Of a stretch of 48,273 nt of DNA, positions 8,254 through 16,184 are shown one piece after another. Origin of the DNA: Acidobacteriaceae bacterium (lineage in GTDB: Bacteria > Acidobacteriota > Terriglobia > Terriglobales > Acidobacteriaceae). The position numbers and the translations under genes are program-made. The notes under the pieces were generated by a model. That model saw only the letters and a program-made list of their open reading frames with translations. It made no database searches and was not told the DNA's origin. The DNA is taken from NCBI GenBank assembly GCA_030037705.1, contig JASHQE010000023.1:1-48273 (forward strand), given 5' to 3'. Each line of letters opens with the position of its first letter. The stretch's first letter is position 1.

Positions 8254-9839
8254 CAGAACTTATATCCCGCCCCCAGACCGATGATGTTGCTTGTCGACGG
8301 GAGACCAGTGACAGGCGAGCTCTCGAGATATCTGTACTCCAGCGAGAACATCAGATAGGCGCTAGGGCTGAAGATCACATTTCCCGTATAAGTGCGATTT
8401 CTGGCGAGATTCAGATAAGCATTCCCGCCGGTTATGGCATAGCGCCGCAACTCGCCAGCAAAGACATTATCCATGCCGTATGCCGCGTTCAGCTCCACAC
8501 GTTGATTGAATTTCTCTTTCAGTTCGGCCCACCCGCCCACATCGTCGAGCGACTTGAAATAATATCCTCCGGTGTCAGTATCGGGCCGGTACACAAAATC
8601 CTTGTAGGCGCCTGCGCCCAAACCTCCCAACGCCAGACCACGATAGAAACTTCCCGTCAATTGCAGATGAGCGGGCAGAAGCAGGCGGCTATCGAGCGTT
8701 CCGGCCCAGGAGTCGTAATTGTAACCAATCGAACTGTGATGAGGAGCGAAGTAGCCGCCGAAGCCGATATGACTGTTCTCCTCGTTCGATCCCGCGCTCA
8801 GCAGAGCAATGCGCGCCTCCGCACCCGGCCAGCGGCTCTGCTCTGCACCCGCTGCTATCACCGGTGTCGGAGAGGTGGAGAGGCTTGCCGGTGGGCTGAG
8901 AGGAGCGTCTCCAACATCTATCAATGCAGCTTCAAAGCGAAGATCGGGCGAGCCGGAGAAATGCAGATCCTGTCTCGCGCCAAGCTGAGGATTCCAGGTC
9001 CAGAGGTTTCCTGACCACGCAAGCGCAGGCTCTGCAACCGCTGTAAGCGAGGCTGGCGTATCCGGACTGAAAATCGGGCGATCCAACGAGAAATACGCCT
9101 CCGTGTTGCTCCATTGCAAAACAGCATGGGCGGTGCGGAGCCGCAATAAAGTCGGGTTCGTATAGTAGTAGGCCGTGCTGTCATTTCCGGTTTGCGGATT
9201 TCCATCAAAGTCCACACGGAGGTCGGCATAACTGCGCGCGCCGAAAAGGTGCGGGCCACGCGCATCAAAGCCAAGCACGGTTTGTCTCACAGAAGCTCCG
9301 GTGCTGCCACCACCTGGAATCGCGACGGTTGGCGTCGCGGCCATGTCTACCGCGTTGGTATTGACAAAGCCATTCATGAGCAGAAGCCCGGTAATCCTTA
9401 CCGGATACTTCGACTCGCTTTCTACCTTGTCTTGATCGAGAGTTGCAATCTGGGACTCGTCGAACTCCTGACGTTCGCGCACCTCGTCAAGGCCGCTGGT
9501 TTTCGACTCCGCCGAGCCCAAAGAATTGGAAGCAGTCGAAGACGACGACGCGGCGGCGCCAGGCGCATTTCGAGCCAATTCCTGCTGCAAAGCAGCCAGC
9601 TGCAGGCGCAAATCATTCAATTGCCGCTGCGACTCGTCGAGTTGCGATTGCGTGCGTACAATTGCGTCGGTTAATTTTTGAATTTGCGCGGCAAGATTGT
9701 CTTGACTCCCATCCTGAGCACTGATCGTGCGCGCCGGATAACCGAGAAATCCCAGCAGCAACGGCAAAATTCGTAGCGTGCTGCGAATGCCGCTGCGGAA
9801 AACTCGTACTCGCCTACTTTCGTATCCGTGCATTTTCAT
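8253..9839 (-). CDS. Outer-membrane porin-like protein with N-terminal coiled coil
   Basis: 528 residues. A signal peptide at about 15-42 is followed by a Gln/Leu-rich coiled coil (about 50-92; heptads such as QKLTDAIVRTQSQLDESQ) and an Ala/Ser linker. The remainder has alternating hydrophobic beta-strands rich in Tyr and Gly and ends in GLGAGYKF, the C-terminal aromatic signature of outer-membrane beta-barrels. This coiled coil plus barrel layout is seen in porins that contact peptidoglycan or form trimers. The substrate is unknown. The first 26 nt overlap the end of the histidine kinase gene. In the same operon are two copper proteins, so a role in metal or solute uptake, or in polysaccharide passage, is possible but unproved. 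Confidence 0.75.
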   Translation of the reverse strand: MKMHGYESRRVRVFRSGIRSTLRILPLLLGFLGYPARTISAQDGSQDNLAAQIQKLTDAIVRTQSQLDESQRQLNDLRLQLAALQQELARNAPGAAASSSSTASNSLGSAESKTSGLDEVRERQEFDESQIATLDQDKVESESKYPVRITGLLLMNGFVNTNAVDMAATPTVAIPGGGSTGASVRQTVLGFDARGPHLFGARSYADLRVDFDGNPQTGNDSTAYYYTNPTLLRLRTAHAVLQWSNTEAYFSLDRPIFSPDTPASLTAVAEPALAWSGNLWTWNPQLGARQDLHFSGSPDLRFEAALIDVGDAPLSPPASLSTSPTPVIAAGAEQSRWPGAEARIALLSAGSNEENSHIGFGGYFAPHHSSIGYNYDSWAGTLDSRLLLPAHLQLTGSFYRGLALGGLGAGAYKDFVYRPDTDTGGYYFKSLDDVGGWAELKEKFNQRVELNAAYGMDNVFAGELRRYAITGGNAYLNLARNRTYTGNVIFSPSAYLMFSLEYRYLESSPVTGLPSTSNIIGLGAGYKF

Positions 9840-11739
9840 GTTCGATCACCCGATCATGATGTTCTGTCTCCGGCGCGTGCATGGATTCCTGCGTCCCAAA
9901 GGCGCGCGCCACTTTCATTTGGAAGACTGTTTCGCCCGGACGGCTGTTGAGAAGCGTTACTTCTCCTCCGTGTTCTACCGCAATGCAGTGGGCAAGCGTC
10001 AGGCCAAGCCCCGTTCCCTTCTGTTTCCCTGCACTCACAAACGGCTCGAAGAGCCGCTTGCGAATTTTCTCCGGCACGCCCGCGCCATTGTCCACCACAT
10101 TCAGGACTATGATTTGTCCTTCGGCCTCCAAAGTAGCCGTCACGCTGGGCCGCTCTCCATTGGAGCGAACAGACTGGCAGGCATTCAGAAGCAGGTTAAA
10201 AATCGCGCGCTCAACCTGCTTTCCATCCGCCAGCACCGAAGTTTCCACGGGATCGCCATACCGCGTCGTGAGCGCGACTCCTTCCGCATCCGGATGCGCG
10301 CGCACCAGCGCGGCTGCGCGCTCCAGCAACGTCGCCATTAACTCGGGCGATCTCCTCGCGGCTGAGCCGGTACGGCTGAAGATGAGCAACGATTCAATCA
10401 TGTCCGTCGTGCCCAATACCGCCGCGCGAATATCCGCAAAAATCTCGGTGCGCTCCTTTCCGGAAAGACGATCGGAGGCAAGAAATTCTGCGTTCGCATA
10501 GATCGCGGCGAGATAATGGCGAAGATCGTGGGAGACTGAGCTAGCCATCCTCCCGATCGTTGCCAGCCTCTCCGATTCAAGCAGGGCCCGGTTTGCTTCT
10601 TGAATTCTGCGCCGCATGGCAGTGAACGCCCTGCTGAGCTGCCTCACCTCTCGAGTGCCATGGCGCGGCACGCGAAACTCGCTGTCACCCATCCCGAAGG
10701 CCCGAACACTTGTCGAGAGCTCTTCAAGAGGACGCGTCACAAGGCGGGAGAGAATGGTCATCAGGGCCGCGCCCGATAACAATGCCAGAAGACCGACGCT
10801 GAGGACAATCCGGTCGATGCGGTTGATCGTATGCTCCGCTGGTTCCAAAGATTTGAGGACCACCAGTTGCAGCGGCGACGTGGAAGCGGCCGTGAGATCC
10901 TCCGCCGCGGCAAGAAAGCGCGCGCTGCCGAATGTCACCGTCGCAGGCGCTTGTGGAGTTCCTGAGACCGGGAGCGACCGTGTGACCAGACTCGCGCGTA
11001 TGGAAGAATCCAATGTGCTGGCGACAATCTGGCCGTCGCTTAAGAAAGTGGCCTCGACTCCGGTGGGCTGGCTGATCTCACGCACGGTTCGCTCGATGGA
11101 GATCCCGCTTACGACATATCCGAGCAGGGTTCCGTTTTCATCGCTGCCGAAGAAAAGTGGGCGCACAGAGCAGGAGTAAAGCGAGCCGCCGTCGATAAGG
11201 TAATGCCTGCCGGGAGAATCCAGCAGGATCTTCAATCCCTGGCGAATGTTATCTGTTGAGGCATTGTTGGCATATGCGGCGACAATGTGGCCATTTGAAT
11301 TCGCCAGCGCAAAGAGATCGGTGCTGCTGATTTGCCAGAACTCCACAGCTCCATCCTGAATCGTGCGCTCGTCTCCACTGGTCATCAGCGCCTTGAGCGT
11401 GGGCAACTCTGCCAGAAGTGCGTTCTCACGATCGAGGGCTCTCAACCGCTCCGCTTGCAGGTTCCGAAAGGTGATCACTGAGCGATCGAGATCCTGGGAC
11501 ACCTCGTCCGCCACCTGCGCTCGCAAACGATGACGGATCAGCAGCAGGCTCAGACTGGTCACAATGAAAGTAGCCGCTGCTGTGGCAAAAACCAGCAGTG
11601 CATAGGTTCGAATGCCCTGTCTTCGGCGAGCGCGATCCGGGCCCGCCACTGATCCGTTTTTCGAGGAGCCGGCTTGGGGGTCTTCCTGTCTGTGCGCCAC
11701 TTCAAGCCTCATCCCAAGCGGGCCGTTGCGGTGAGTCAC
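9814..11739 (-). CDS. Membrane sensor histidine kinase (double cache-like, HAMP, HisKA/HATPase)
   Basis: 641 residues. TM1 at about 45-68, a periplasmic sensory region at about 70-310 (cache-like), TM2 at about 311-331, and HAMP at about 332-383. The H-box SVSHDLRHYLAA has phospho-acceptor H404; N-box LLLNACQSV, G1 DNGAGVP and G2 GTGLGLTLA form a complete ATP lid. It should autophosphorylate and pass phosphate to the OmpR-type regulator encoded just upstream (49-nt gap). The start drawn is GTG 11739; ATG 11712 is a good alternative. The periplasmic cache domain suggests a small-molecule ligand; copper, redox or sugar cues cannot be distinguished from sequence. Confidence 0.9.
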   Translation of the reverse strand: MTHRNGPLGMRLEVAHRQEDPQAGSSKNGSVAGPDRARRRQGIRTYALLVFATAAATFIVTSLSLLLIRHRLRAQVADEVSQDLDRSVITFRNLQAERLRALDRENALLAELPTLKALMTSGDERTIQDGAVEFWQISSTDLFALANSNGHIVAAYANNASTDNIRQGLKILLDSPGRHYLIDGGSLYSCSVRPLFFGSDENGTLLGYVVSGISIERTVREISQPTGVEATFLSDGQIVASTLDSSIRASLVTRSLPVSGTPQAPATVTFGSARFLAAAEDLTAASTSPLQLVVLKSLEPAEHTINRIDRIVLSVGLLALLSGAALMTILSRLVTRPLEELSTSVRAFGMGDSEFRVPRHGTREVRQLSRAFTAMRRRIQEANRALLESERLATIGRMASSVSHDLRHYLAAIYANAEFLASDRLSGKERTEIFADIRAAVLGTTDMIESLLIFSRTGSAARRSPELMATLLERAAALVRAHPDAEGVALTTRYGDPVETSVLADGKQVERAIFNLLLNACQSVRSNGERPSVTATLEAEGQIIVLNVVDNGAGVPEKIRKRLFEPFVSAGKQKGTGLGLTLAHCIAVEHGGEVTLLNSRPGETVFQMKVARAFGTQESMHAPETEHHDRVIEHENARIRK

Positions 11740-11787
11740 TCACCGGTTGCAGCTTCGCCCAACTGCAACTGGAGAACCACAGCAGGA

Positions 11788-12522
11788 TCATGGGACAAAT
11801 TTGTAACCTGCCCCATAGATCGTGAGCAGATGCTTCGGATTTGCTGGATCAGGCTCCAGTTTCTGGCGCAGCTTCAGAATCTGATTGTCTACGGTGCGTG
11901 TCGTCGGATAAAAGTTATAGCCCCAGACTTCATTGAGCAGGACATCTCGCGTGAGCACGCGCTCGGCGTTTTCCGTGAAAAACTTCAGCAGCTTGAACTC
12001 ATGGGCAGTCAGGACAATCGGATTGCCGTTGCGCAGGACGGTCATCTTCCTGAAGTCAACCTCACAACCCGCAAATCGATATGTCGTTTGTTGTACGGGT
12101 TTGCGTTGTCTGCGGATTGCTGCCTGGATACGCGCCGTAAGTTCCCGCGGGCTGAATGGCTTGGTGACATAATCATCGGCTCCCAGTTCGAGCAGCAACA
12201 CTTTATCCGCGACTTCCGTGATCGCGCTCAGTACAATGATCGGGACCTCGGCTGAAAGACTTTTGAATCTCTGGCAGAGTTCGCGTCCGGATATCTGCGG
12301 CAGAATGAGATCAAGGACAACCGCAATCGGTCTTTCGCTGTGAAACAGATCCAAACCGGTCTGTCCATCTCCGGCAACAACTGCCGCGTAGTGTTCTTCA
12401 GTAAAGATCCGGCGCAACACTTTCTGCATACGCGGATCGTCTTCTACGATCAGAATGGTGCCCAGATTTAGAGCGGCTGAAGGGGTGTCGCGAGTTTCAG
12501 AAGCAGGTTCCATAACGATCAT
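11788..12522 (-). CDS. OmpR/PhoB-family response regulator
   Basis: 245 residues. Receiver domain at about 20-140 with acidic pair D28/D29, phospho-acceptor D71 in VVLDLILP, the conserved Ser in IIVLSA and Lys in YVTKPFSP. The C-terminal winged helix has LTAHEFKLLKFF, the RVLTRDVLLNEVWGY recognition helix region and TRTVDNQILKLRQKLE, ending in GAGYKFVP. ATG 12522 is preceded by GAAAGGTCC; the frame is open to a TTG at 12606, but that extension is not family-like. It is the likely partner of the downstream kinase. I infer that it binds the 11-bp-period TGAC arrays at 14780-14823, 15976-16019 and 16128-16171, the geometry expected for tandem winged-helix monomers. Confidence 0.93.
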   Translation of the reverse strand: MIVMEPASETRDTPSAALNLGTILIVEDDPRMQKVLRRIFTEEHYAAVVAGDGQTGLDLFHSERPIAVVLDLILPQISGRELCQRFKSLSAEVPIIVLSAITEVADKVLLLELGADDYVTKPFSPRELTARIQAAIRRQRKPVQQTTYRFAGCEVDFRKMTVLRNGNPIVLTAHEFKLLKFFTENAERVLTRDVLLNEVWGYNFYPTTRTVDNQILKLRQKLEPDPANPKHLLTIYGAGYKFVP

Positions 12523-12608
12523 AGTGCAGGACCTTTCTCTTCCATTTTGAATGGATTCAGTCCTATTTCCGCCGACCGTCACGATGAAATTACAATCGTA
12601 TGACAATT

Positions 12609-13916
12609 CTAAGCCTGAAAAGCATTTCCTGCCGAGTGAATTACGGAACCAAAGGTATCTTGCTTCTGATCTGGGATCCCTCCGGAAACCAGGAGCAAAA
12701 CTTCTTTTTCCGATTTTGCATCATGAGCTAACAGGCTCAGCGACACAATTAACCAGAGCGGAAGTAGAAGGTCAAACGGTTCAGCCTCGGCTATGCCGCG
12801 GATGCCTACATAAAGGAGGATGCTGAACAGAATCGTCTTTAAAGGCCTGCGCGGCAGCTTGCGAATCTGCAGGAACAAGCTGCCATAAAGACCGATGAGT
12901 AAGACCACACCGGCCAGGCCGTAGGCATACAACTGCTGCAACCATTCGTTTTCTGCATGCCTGGCTTCAAACTTATCGGGGCCGAAGGCGGGAACAACTT
13001 TCCAGATGGAATCGAATCCGTGCCCGATCCAAGGGCGCTCAATCACTCCATCAAGCACATAGGCCCAGATAGCCGTGCGGCCCGTCAGGGTTTCGGCCTG
13101 ATTGCCGGTCGTAGTGTAGATGTCATAGTACGCTTGGAAGAGCCCCACAAAAACAAGAATGATCGCGAGCGCCGCACCAACCACACGCAGTTTCACTTTG
13201 CGAGTTATTGATTTGTCGTGAGCCAGAAGAAAGATTTCGCTCACGAGAAACGCGACAAGCGTTGTCTTGCTCAGACTGCGAAGAAGCGTTATGGCAAGAA
13301 AGAACATAACCCATCCCCATCTTCCCTGCTTGCGTCGCACAAGGCATTGGACCAGAAGGATCGCTAAGGCGCACGTATTGCCGATCTGATTCGTGTTGAA
13401 AAATTCCTCGTCGCCTAAGCGGAGATCCGTAGGATCTGCGGGCATAATCCATGCAATCGCCGCAAGACAACACGAGCTCGCGACGAAGCCGCGTAAAATC
13501 GCTCCGGAAACCTCCGTGATCGATCCCGCGTGAAGCAGAATCACCACAGCAGCCACATCTGATACCATGCCGCACCAGTAGGCAAAGGATGTAGCCGGCG
13601 ATACGGTCTCACTCCAGAGAAGGCTGCATCCGGAAAACACGAGAAAGACCAATACCCATCGGACCGTTGGAAGCCGCAGCATGGAACGGAATCTGCGGCG
13701 TGGAAACCCAAGCGATTGAAAGCAGACCAGAAGCACCAGAAAAAAACCGGCGGCAAGACTCATTGCAGCACCGCTGCGGGGATCAACTCCGAAAACGCGC
13801 ACAGAGAAAAACACGATCGCGATACGGAAAGAGAAAAAAAAGCCAACAGCAAAAGCCAAGCCCGTAGGCTCTGTGCATTCGGTGTCCTTCCATTCCCGAG
13901 CGGTTTCAGTGCTCAT
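12609..13916 (-). CDS. O-antigen ligase/polymerase (Wzy/WaaL family) membrane protein
   Basis: 436 residues with about ten hydrophobic TM segments. The signature periplasmic loop reads TGRTAIWAYVLDGVIERP, WIGHGFDSIW, then ARHAENEWLQQLYAYGLAG, typical of the PF04932 family that joins polymerised glycan repeats or ligates them to acceptors. ATG 13916 is chosen because GAGGAA sits close upstream; an upstream in-frame start at 13955 exists. It is the only Wzy/WaaL candidate in the window, so it probably supplies the polymerase missing from the plus-strand EPS operon. Its place between cupredoxin and two-component genes is unusual. Confidence 0.87.
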   Translation of the reverse strand: MSTETAREWKDTECTEPTGLAFAVGFFFSFRIAIVFFSVRVFGVDPRSGAAMSLAAGFFLVLLVCFQSLGFPRRRFRSMLRLPTVRWVLVFLVFSGCSLLWSETVSPATSFAYWCGMVSDVAAVVILLHAGSITEVSGAILRGFVASSCCLAAIAWIMPADPTDLRLGDEEFFNTNQIGNTCALAILLVQCLVRRKQGRWGWVMFFLAITLLRSLSKTTLVAFLVSEIFLLAHDKSITRKVKLRVVGAALAIILVFVGLFQAYYDIYTTTGNQAETLTGRTAIWAYVLDGVIERPWIGHGFDSIWKVVPAFGPDKFEARHAENEWLQQLYAYGLAGVVLLIGLYGSLFLQIRKLPRRPLKTILFSILLYVGIRGIAEAEPFDLLLPLWLIVSLSLLAHDAKSEKEVLLLVSGGIPDQKQDTFGSVIHSAGNAFQA

Positions 13917-13964
13917 CGCTTCCTCGCGGTAAACGCGCTGTTGCCAAGAGCCCAAGGCATATCG

Positions 13965-14330
13965 TCAATTCACTACGTGGAACTTGAGCGACATGGATCC
14001 ATGACCTGAGCCGCAAAATACAGAGCAGTGACCGATGAAATCTCCCGCTGCCTGCGGAGTGAACTCTACTTCTGCCGTACCGCCTGCTTTGATCTTCACG
14101 TCTATATTCAGCTCGCGAACGCGAAGGCCATGCGCCACGTCCACGCTCTTGATGACGAGCACGACCGGCTGACCTTTTTTCAGGGTGATTTCGCCGGGAT
14201 CAAAGGTAAACCGCTTGGCCGTAATCTCGATTCTCTGCGGGGTATCGCGGGCCCACGCCACAGGCCCCGAGAAAACCGCAGCAAGCAAAATTCCAAAGAT
14301 GAGAAAAATCTTCATCGCCCGTCTTGTCAT
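13965..14330 (-). CDS. CuA-type cupredoxin (cytochrome oxidase subunit II-like domain)
   Basis: 121 residues with an N-terminal signal/anchor (about 7-27). The cupredoxin domain ends in HCSVFCGSGHGSM, giving C102, C106, H110 and M113 with H67 in VDVAHGL, the ligand pattern of the dinuclear CuA centre of cytochrome oxidase subunit II and nitrous-oxide reductase. No oxidase subunit I is in the window, so it may be a stand-alone electron carrier or copper-handling protein. GGAG precedes ATG 14330. It lies 39 nt after the cytochrome c gene and 48 nt before the ligase gene in the same operon. Confidence 0.85.
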   Translation of the reverse strand: MTRRAMKIFLIFGILLAAVFSGPVAWARDTPQRIEITAKRFTFDPGEITLKKGQPVVLVIKSVDVAHGLRVRELNIDVKIKAGGTAEVEFTPQAAGDFIGHCSVFCGSGHGSMSLKFHVVN

Positions 14331-14369
14331 GACTTCTCCGTAAATAGTTTTGTGGGATCACGCCAGCAA

Positions 14370-14753
14370 CTACGGATTCAGAAAATGCAATAGCGCTTTG
14401 TAATCGGAGTCGCTGAGATTGGCGCGTACACGCATATGCAACGCGACAGTACCAGAGATGCGTGGAGAAAAGCCCTCCGGCGGATTATGGCAGCGGGAAC
14501 AGTTCTGTTCGAAAACCTGCTGGCCCCGGTCAGAGCTGGCAGTCTGCACCGTCTTCTTCGCCGGCTGCTGACTGGCTTGCTCCTTCTGGTTTGTCTGCGC
14601 CAGAAGTGGAATCATGCCAAGCGGCACGACCACGAGGATTGCGATGATCCAGCGGCTTACATTCACCAGGCCGCGTTTTCGATCGGATGAACGACTGCAA
14701 CTCGGATGGTCACAAGTTCCAAACATAGTAGACGGCTTGAATTGAGGCTGCAT
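14370..14753 (-). CDS. Membrane-anchored small c-type cytochrome
   Basis: 127 residues. One TM/signal-anchor at about 34-52, then a Gln/Ala-rich linker and a single class I-like cytochrome c domain with the heme motif CSRCH (85-89) and likely axial ligand M107. The domain is short (about 55 residues), as in minimal cytochrome c modules. The N-terminal cytosolic part contains a CDHPSC motif of unknown meaning; a later start at ATG 14726 is possible. It is the first gene of the minus-strand redox/polysaccharide/two-component operon and has a TGAC-repeat array and a CATAAT -10 element directly upstream. Confidence 0.82.
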   Translation of the reverse strand: MQPQFKPSTMFGTCDHPSCSRSSDRKRGLVNVSRWIIAILVVVPLGMIPLLAQTNQKEQASQQPAKKTVQTASSDRGQQVFEQNCSRCHNPPEGFSPRISGTVALHMRVRANLSDSDYKALLHFLNP

Positions 14754-14774
14754 GTATACACACTAGCGCTTGCC

Positions 14775-14823
14775 ATTATGGAACGTGTCATACAGGCGTC
14801 TGAAGTTTGTCACCGGATTGTCT
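14775..14823 (-). promoter_or_regulatory. Four-unit 11-bp direct repeat array and promoter upstream of the cytochrome c operon
   Basis: Reading the minus strand, units begin AGAC (14823), TGAC (14812), AGAC (14801) and TGAC (14790), at an exact 11-bp period. CATAAT (14780-14775; 5/6 of the -10 consensus) overlaps the end of the last unit. This is the layout of an OmpR/PhoB-class activated promoter whose -35 is replaced by the regulator site. It drives the operon that encodes such a regulator. Confidence 0.6.
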
Positions 14824-14838
14824 TTCCACGGAGTCATG

Positions 14839-15948
14839 TCAGCGCGGCTCCGAAAAGGATTGAAGTGGCGGCGCTATATTCGATCTTTCCTTCCATGCCG
14901 GAAAAAGGAACCGATAGACAATCCCCGTCTCCCAGATGTTCTCATTCCCCGTAGAAGCAAACAGGCGCGAGTAGCTGGTGAGGATTCTCGTATTGTGAGG
15001 AAGGTTGTAGTCAAGCCCGAAGTCCGCGCGCTGCGTGTTGACAAGCGGCAATCCATCGCTGACAACCGTATCACGCCGGAATGTCTGTTGCATCCGGAAG
15101 ACTGGCTCGAAACGGCCGCTCCAGCTATCGGCGCCTCCAAAGGCCTGCGTGCGGTAATCGGCTTCGATCCAGTAACCTTGCGCATGATGGCCGCGGGCAA
15201 ACTCTGAGCGCAGACGAAACGCGGTGTCCTTGGGTTCCCACCAGAGATGCGCGCCATAGAAATTCTCCCGCGTGCCTTGAAGCAGTCGATCATACGACAG
15301 GCCTGCCTCCACCCGACTGCCGGGCGCATAGAGTGAAACGCGGCCACCTGCCGAGCGCTCCGAGTTAAATTGTTCGTTCCCGCTGCGCGCAGAGAACCAC
15401 GTTGCGTAATCAATAGAGTATTTGTCACTCGAGATTGCGGAACCGCGCAACATTCCTCCCAGACCGGTGCCCGTTGATAAAGTGCCTAGATTCGCAATCG
15501 TCGGACCATCCTGGAAATTGCCGATCCAGACGGGCGAAAGGCGTTCGTTATAGGTGTTGAACGGAAGCAGAAAACTGCCTGCGACGACGGTGAGGTGCGG
15601 CGAAGCCAGAAAGTCACCTTGAAGATAGGTGAGGCCGATGAAATGCAAATGGTCGTATCCCGACTGACCGTTGCCTGCGGGAAAGAAGCTCTCAATGAGC
15701 GCGGCCCGCGACTCAATGAGAAGCTGGCTGCCAATCGGCGCGGCCAATAGTGGTTCTATGATCGGCATATAGCTTGTGCTGCCTGCTTGCGTACTGTGGA
15801 AGAAAGCGACACCGCCGGAGAGAAGCGGCACATCCTGCGCAATCCCCCGCGCCGCAAGGAGAGCCAGCCCAGTGGCAAACGTGATGCGCATCATGGTTCG
15901 CGTTATGGTTCGCGTTGTCGAAAGAGGGATTGTTTTTGAAACAGACAT
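14839..15948 (-). CDS. Outer-membrane beta-barrel protein of unknown function
   Basis: About 370 residues with a signal peptide ending near IAQDV. The rest alternates aromatic and small residues in strands typical of a beta-barrel, with segments such as LLPFNTYNERLSPVWIGNFQDGP that recall porin-like proteins of Acidobacteriota that are poorly described. I do not recognise a substrate. The start is uncertain: ATG 15948 is drawn, GTG 15957 and ATG 15894/15891 (directly before the signal peptide) are alternatives; the 5' end carries a tandem ACGCGAACCAT duplication. It ends just before the third TGAC array and begins just below the first, so it is its own transcription unit under the inferred two-component control. 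Confidence 0.7.
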   Translation of the reverse strand: MSVSKTIPLSTTRTITRTMMRITFATGLALLAARGIAQDVPLLSGGVAFFHSTQAGSTSYMPIIEPLLAAPIGSQLLIESRAALIESFFPAGNGQSGYDHLHFIGLTYLQGDFLASPHLTVVAGSFLLPFNTYNERLSPVWIGNFQDGPTIANLGTLSTGTGLGGMLRGSAISSDKYSIDYATWFSARSGNEQFNSERSAGGRVSLYAPGSRVEAGLSYDRLLQGTRENFYGAHLWWEPKDTAFRLRSEFARGHHAQGYWIEADYRTQAFGGADSWSGRFEPVFRMQQTFRRDTVVSDGLPLVNTQRADFGLDYNLPHNTRILTSYSRLFASTGNENIWETGIVYRFLFPAWKERSNIAPPLQSFSEPR

Positions 15949-15975
15949 ACGAGCCACAATAACGGCGTGCGCATT

Positions 15976-16019
15976 TGAAAGTGTCCTTGGATCGTCAGCT
16001 TTTTGTCAGAGGATTGTCA
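15976..16019 (-). promoter_or_regulatory. Four-unit 11-bp direct repeat array facing the outer-membrane protein gene
   Basis: On the minus strand, units begin TGAC (16019), TGAC (16008), TGAC (15997) and GGAC (15986), exactly 11 bp apart. The first unit (TGACAATCC...) nearly repeats the first unit of the opposite array. The array ends 27 nt upstream of ATG 15948. No confident -10 could be assigned. Confidence 0.6.
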
Positions 16020-16127
16020 CCTTGCCGGAGATTCACCACGACGGCCCTCTTCGAGCCCGTTTTCTCGCGATGGCGTAAGTGTGCCGTGCGCAGAGGATAA
16101 ATGCGCCGCATTCTCGAAACAAAGGAA

Positions 16128-16178
16128 TGACAATTCTCTGACGCGCATATGACATGCCGTTGACTGGAATTTTCTAAC
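16128..16178 (+). promoter_or_regulatory. Four-unit 11-bp direct repeat array and promoter of the exopolysaccharide operon
   Basis: TGAC begins at 16128, 16139, 16150 and 16161, an exact 11-bp period. A -10-like TCTAAC lies at 16173-16178, placed relative to the last unit much as in the cytochrome operon promoter. The array points towards the EPS export gene starting at 16185 and mirrors the array at 15976-16019 across a 108-bp spacer. Confidence 0.62.
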
Positions 16179-16184
16179 GTTCGA

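Noticed and set aside
12560..12604. Possible fourth TGAC array upstream of the response regulator
   Set aside because: Only one TGAC on the minus strand with weak GGAA and TGAA matches at the 11-bp steps; not distinguishable from chance.
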